Part shown: one piece after another, positions 6,117 through 6,605 of the stretch
How positions within the stretch are numbered: the stretch's first letter is position 1
How the letters are laid out: each line of letters starts with the position of its first letter
Assembly (NCBI GenBank): GCA_003168295.1
Contig: PMST01000594.1
Coordinates: forward strand, 12,359 to 18,963
Origin: Actinomycetota bacterium
GTDB lineage: Bacteria > Actinomycetota > Actinomycetes > Streptosporangiales > Streptosporangiaceae
Reading direction: 5' to 3'
Length of the DNA stretch: 6,605 nt
Translations under genes and position numbers: made by a program
The notes under the pieces: generated by a model
The model's database searches: none
Told to the model about the DNA's origin: nothing
Seen by the model: only the letters and a program-made list of their open reading frames with translations

Positions 6117-6605
6117 ATGCCGACGGAGGAGTTTGTGAGCTTTACCTGGGGTTTGGCGGTCGGGGCTCAGATCTCCGGAAGATGGCTGACGGCATGCCGG
6201 CCAGGCGGCGTGGGACCAGGCGCGGCAGTGGCGGGCGGCCGGGTGCGCGATGCGGAGATCGCCCGCCGCCTGCGGGTGAACCAGTCCACGGTGCTGCGCC
6301 ATCTCGGCCCGGCCGGCGCGCAGGGCCAGTTGCCGCTTCAGCAGGATGCGGCGGAGCCGGCTCCGGGCATGCCGCGGCCGCCGCAGCCGGGATCCGGGCC
6401 GGTACCGGAAGCGGAACCTGGGCGGGAGGGCACGCCGGAGCCCGGGCCGGCCGCGGACGCCGGGCGAGGCGCTGGCGGACACGGGGGCGGCGGGTCAGGT
6501 GACGGCGCGGCGACGGCCGGGCCGGGCATCACCGGCCAGGTCGTGTCGGTATGCGGGCGCGATGCTGCTGCACGCCTTCGCCGGCCGGGCCGGGGCCGGG
6601 CAGAT
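6117..6605 (+). pseudogene. Frameshifted helix-turn-helix, transposase-like gene (runs off the window)
   Basis: Coding character moves between frames. From about 6190 to 6243 the best frame reads RHAGQAAWDQARQWRAAG with almost all codons ending in G or C. At the GGG at 6241-6243 it moves back one base and continues VRDAEIARRLRVNQSTVLRHLG, a clear helix-turn-helix, followed by a Pro/Gly/Ala-rich linker to about 6540. After that the coding bias moves to another frame reading SCRYAGAMLLHAFAGRAGAGQ to the window edge; a CRYAGAMLL-type motif is, from memory, found near the start of the main domain of some actinobacterial transposases. The ATG at 6117 or the GTG at 6135, which has GGAGG five bases upstream, could be the original start, but they are in the helix-turn-helix frame and upstream of the first break, so a third break near 6190 is needed. 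Two sequencing errors are the main alternative to a pseudogene. Confidence 0.5.

Noticed and set aside
5960..6502. Plus-strand open frame of 180 codons at the right end
   Set aside because: Third-position bias and the helix-turn-helix motif favour other frames over the same bases; the peptide becomes Gly/Arg/Ala low-complexity.

Overview
The window is very GC-rich with strong G/C preference at third codon positions, GTG starts and little Shine-Dalgarno sequence. Its gene families (DUF1707, PAC2, an MsiK/UgpC-type ATPase, actinobacterial 5'-3' exonuclease) point to an actinobacterium, possibly Streptosporangiales or a relative. The phylum call is firm; the order is a guess.

Layout: (1) The left edge holds the 3' part of a 5'-3' exonuclease gene on +. 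(2) An M24 Xaa-Pro-type metallopeptidase gene on + follows after 10 bp. (3) A short convergent gap with a GCYRCGCCGAC repeat ladder and a 14-bp palindrome separates it from two minus-strand genes. (4) These are a PAC2-family protein gene and, upstream of it, an ABC sugar-importer ATPase gene. The 136 bp between them carry an 11-bp-stem hairpin and a GC-rich repeat. (5) An AT-richer 135-bp divergent promoter region, dense in TAACG/CGTTA motifs, lies between the ATPase gene and an Lrp/AsnC regulator gene on +. (6) A 262-bp gap leads to a DUF1707 protein gene on +. (7) From 5601 to the right edge no intact gene is visible. This part looks like mobile-element debris: palindromes after the DUF1707 gene, a frame-broken fragment resembling the C-terminal part of a large serine recombinase, and a helix-turn-helix/transposase-like gene whose coding frame changes at least twice before running off the window.

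How the genes relate: the ATPase has no permease or binding-protein genes beside it, which fits a shared MsiK-type ATPase serving several sugar importers. The divergent Lrp/AsnC regulator is the obvious candidate to control the shared intergenic region. The other intact genes look like independent housekeeping or conserved loci. Three plus-strand genes (M24, Lrp, DUF1707) have a TANNNT hexamer ending 6-7 nt before the start codon and no ribosome binding site, the pattern expected for leaderless mRNAs.

I found no CRISPR array, tRNA, rRNA or convincingly new multi-gene system. The most interesting parts are the decayed mobile-element region at the right end and the repeat-rich divergent promoter.
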